5,280 nucleotides of DNA from Deltaproteobacteria bacterium (GTDB lineage Bacteria; Myxococcota_A; UBA9160; SZUA-336): the NCBI GenBank assembly GCA_030673955.1, contig DAOVBF010000116.1:1-5280 (forward strand). The letters run 5' to 3'. Below the pieces are notes generated by a model. The model made no database searches, was not told the DNA's origin, and worked only from the letters and a program-made list of their open reading frames with translations. This document shows, piece by piece, positions 5,133 through 5,280 of the stretch; positions within the stretch are counted from its first letter, which is position 1; each line of letters opens with the position of its first letter. A program made the translations under genes and the position numbers.

Positions 5133-5280
5133 TCAGTGCCCCTTCGCCTCGTTCAGCGCCTTGGTGAGCGCGGGGACGTACTCGAAGAGGTCGCCGACGA
5201 TACCGATGTCGGCGACTTCGAAGATGGGGGCGTCGGGATCCTTGTTGATGGCGATGATGTAGTTGGAACTCTTCATCCCC
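5133..5280 (-). CDS. etfA: Electron transfer flavoprotein alpha subunit, C-terminal end
   Basis: Only the last 48 codons are in the window; the gene continues past base 5280 on the minus strand and stops with TGA (complement of 5133-5135). The peptide reads [14 protein letters not shown] followed by [20 protein letters not shown] and [13 protein letters not shown]. This is the highly conserved FAD-binding C-terminal domain of ETF alpha (FixB/EtfA), and the chain ends where family members usually do. With the beta subunit, ETF accepts electrons from acyl-CoA dehydrogenases and passes them to ETF:quinone oxidoreductase or, in bifurcating forms, to other partners. The expected etfB would lie upstream, outside the window. 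The methyltransferase follows 49 bp downstream on the same strand. Identification is firm despite the short length; the catabolic or bifurcating type cannot be judged from this end. Confidence 0.93.
   Translation of the reverse strand, partial: GMKSSNYIIAINKDPDAPIFEVADIGIVGDLFEYVPALTKALNEAKGH

Overview
This is a high-GC window with strong G/C preference at third codon positions. It holds six genes or gene fragments plus one decayed gene. The mix suggests an uncultured high-GC proteobacterium-like lineage (deltaproteobacteria, Myxococcota or Binatota type): an acyl-CoA synthetase, a zinc alcohol dehydrogenase, a luciferase-like F420-type oxidoreductase, an electron-transfer flavoprotein and a glutathione S-transferase relative. 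The lineage is inferred from gene content and composition and is not proven.

Layout from left to right. Bases 2-601 (+) are the C-terminal part of an acyl-CoA synthetase whose 5' end lies outside the window. Bases 695-1690 (+) encode a complete zinc-dependent medium-chain dehydrogenase. Converging on it, and sharing bases of the stop codons, is a complete luciferase-like (LLM class) F420-dependent-type oxidoreductase at 1687-2559 (-). A divergent spacer of about 150-250 bp carries candidate promoters for both directions. It is followed by a calcineurin-like metallophosphoesterase on + that ends at 3738 and has an uncertain start. Bases 3785-4294 (+) are the remains of a glutathione S-transferase gene: the end of the thioredoxin-fold domain is fused directly to the distal part of the C-terminal domain, and the beginning and middle are missing. 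Converging on it is a complete SAM-dependent methyltransferase at 4364-5083 (-). Upstream of that on the same strand is the 3' end of etfA at 5133-5280 (-).

Functionally, the acyl-CoA synthetase and the ETF alpha subunit both fit fatty-acid or other acyl-CoA catabolism, with ETF carrying electrons from acyl-CoA dehydrogenases. The alcohol dehydrogenase and the LLM oxidoreductase are redox enzymes of unknown substrate and could belong to the same catabolic repertoire, but nothing in the window proves a shared pathway. The methyltransferase may be co-transcribed with etfA, since the gap is 49 bp on the same strand. I see no mobile element, CRISPR array, tRNA or rRNA. I also see no convincing undescribed multi-gene system. 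The most notable items are the internally deleted GST gene with a strong hairpin at its left edge, and the unresolved coding content of the spacer before the phosphoesterase.
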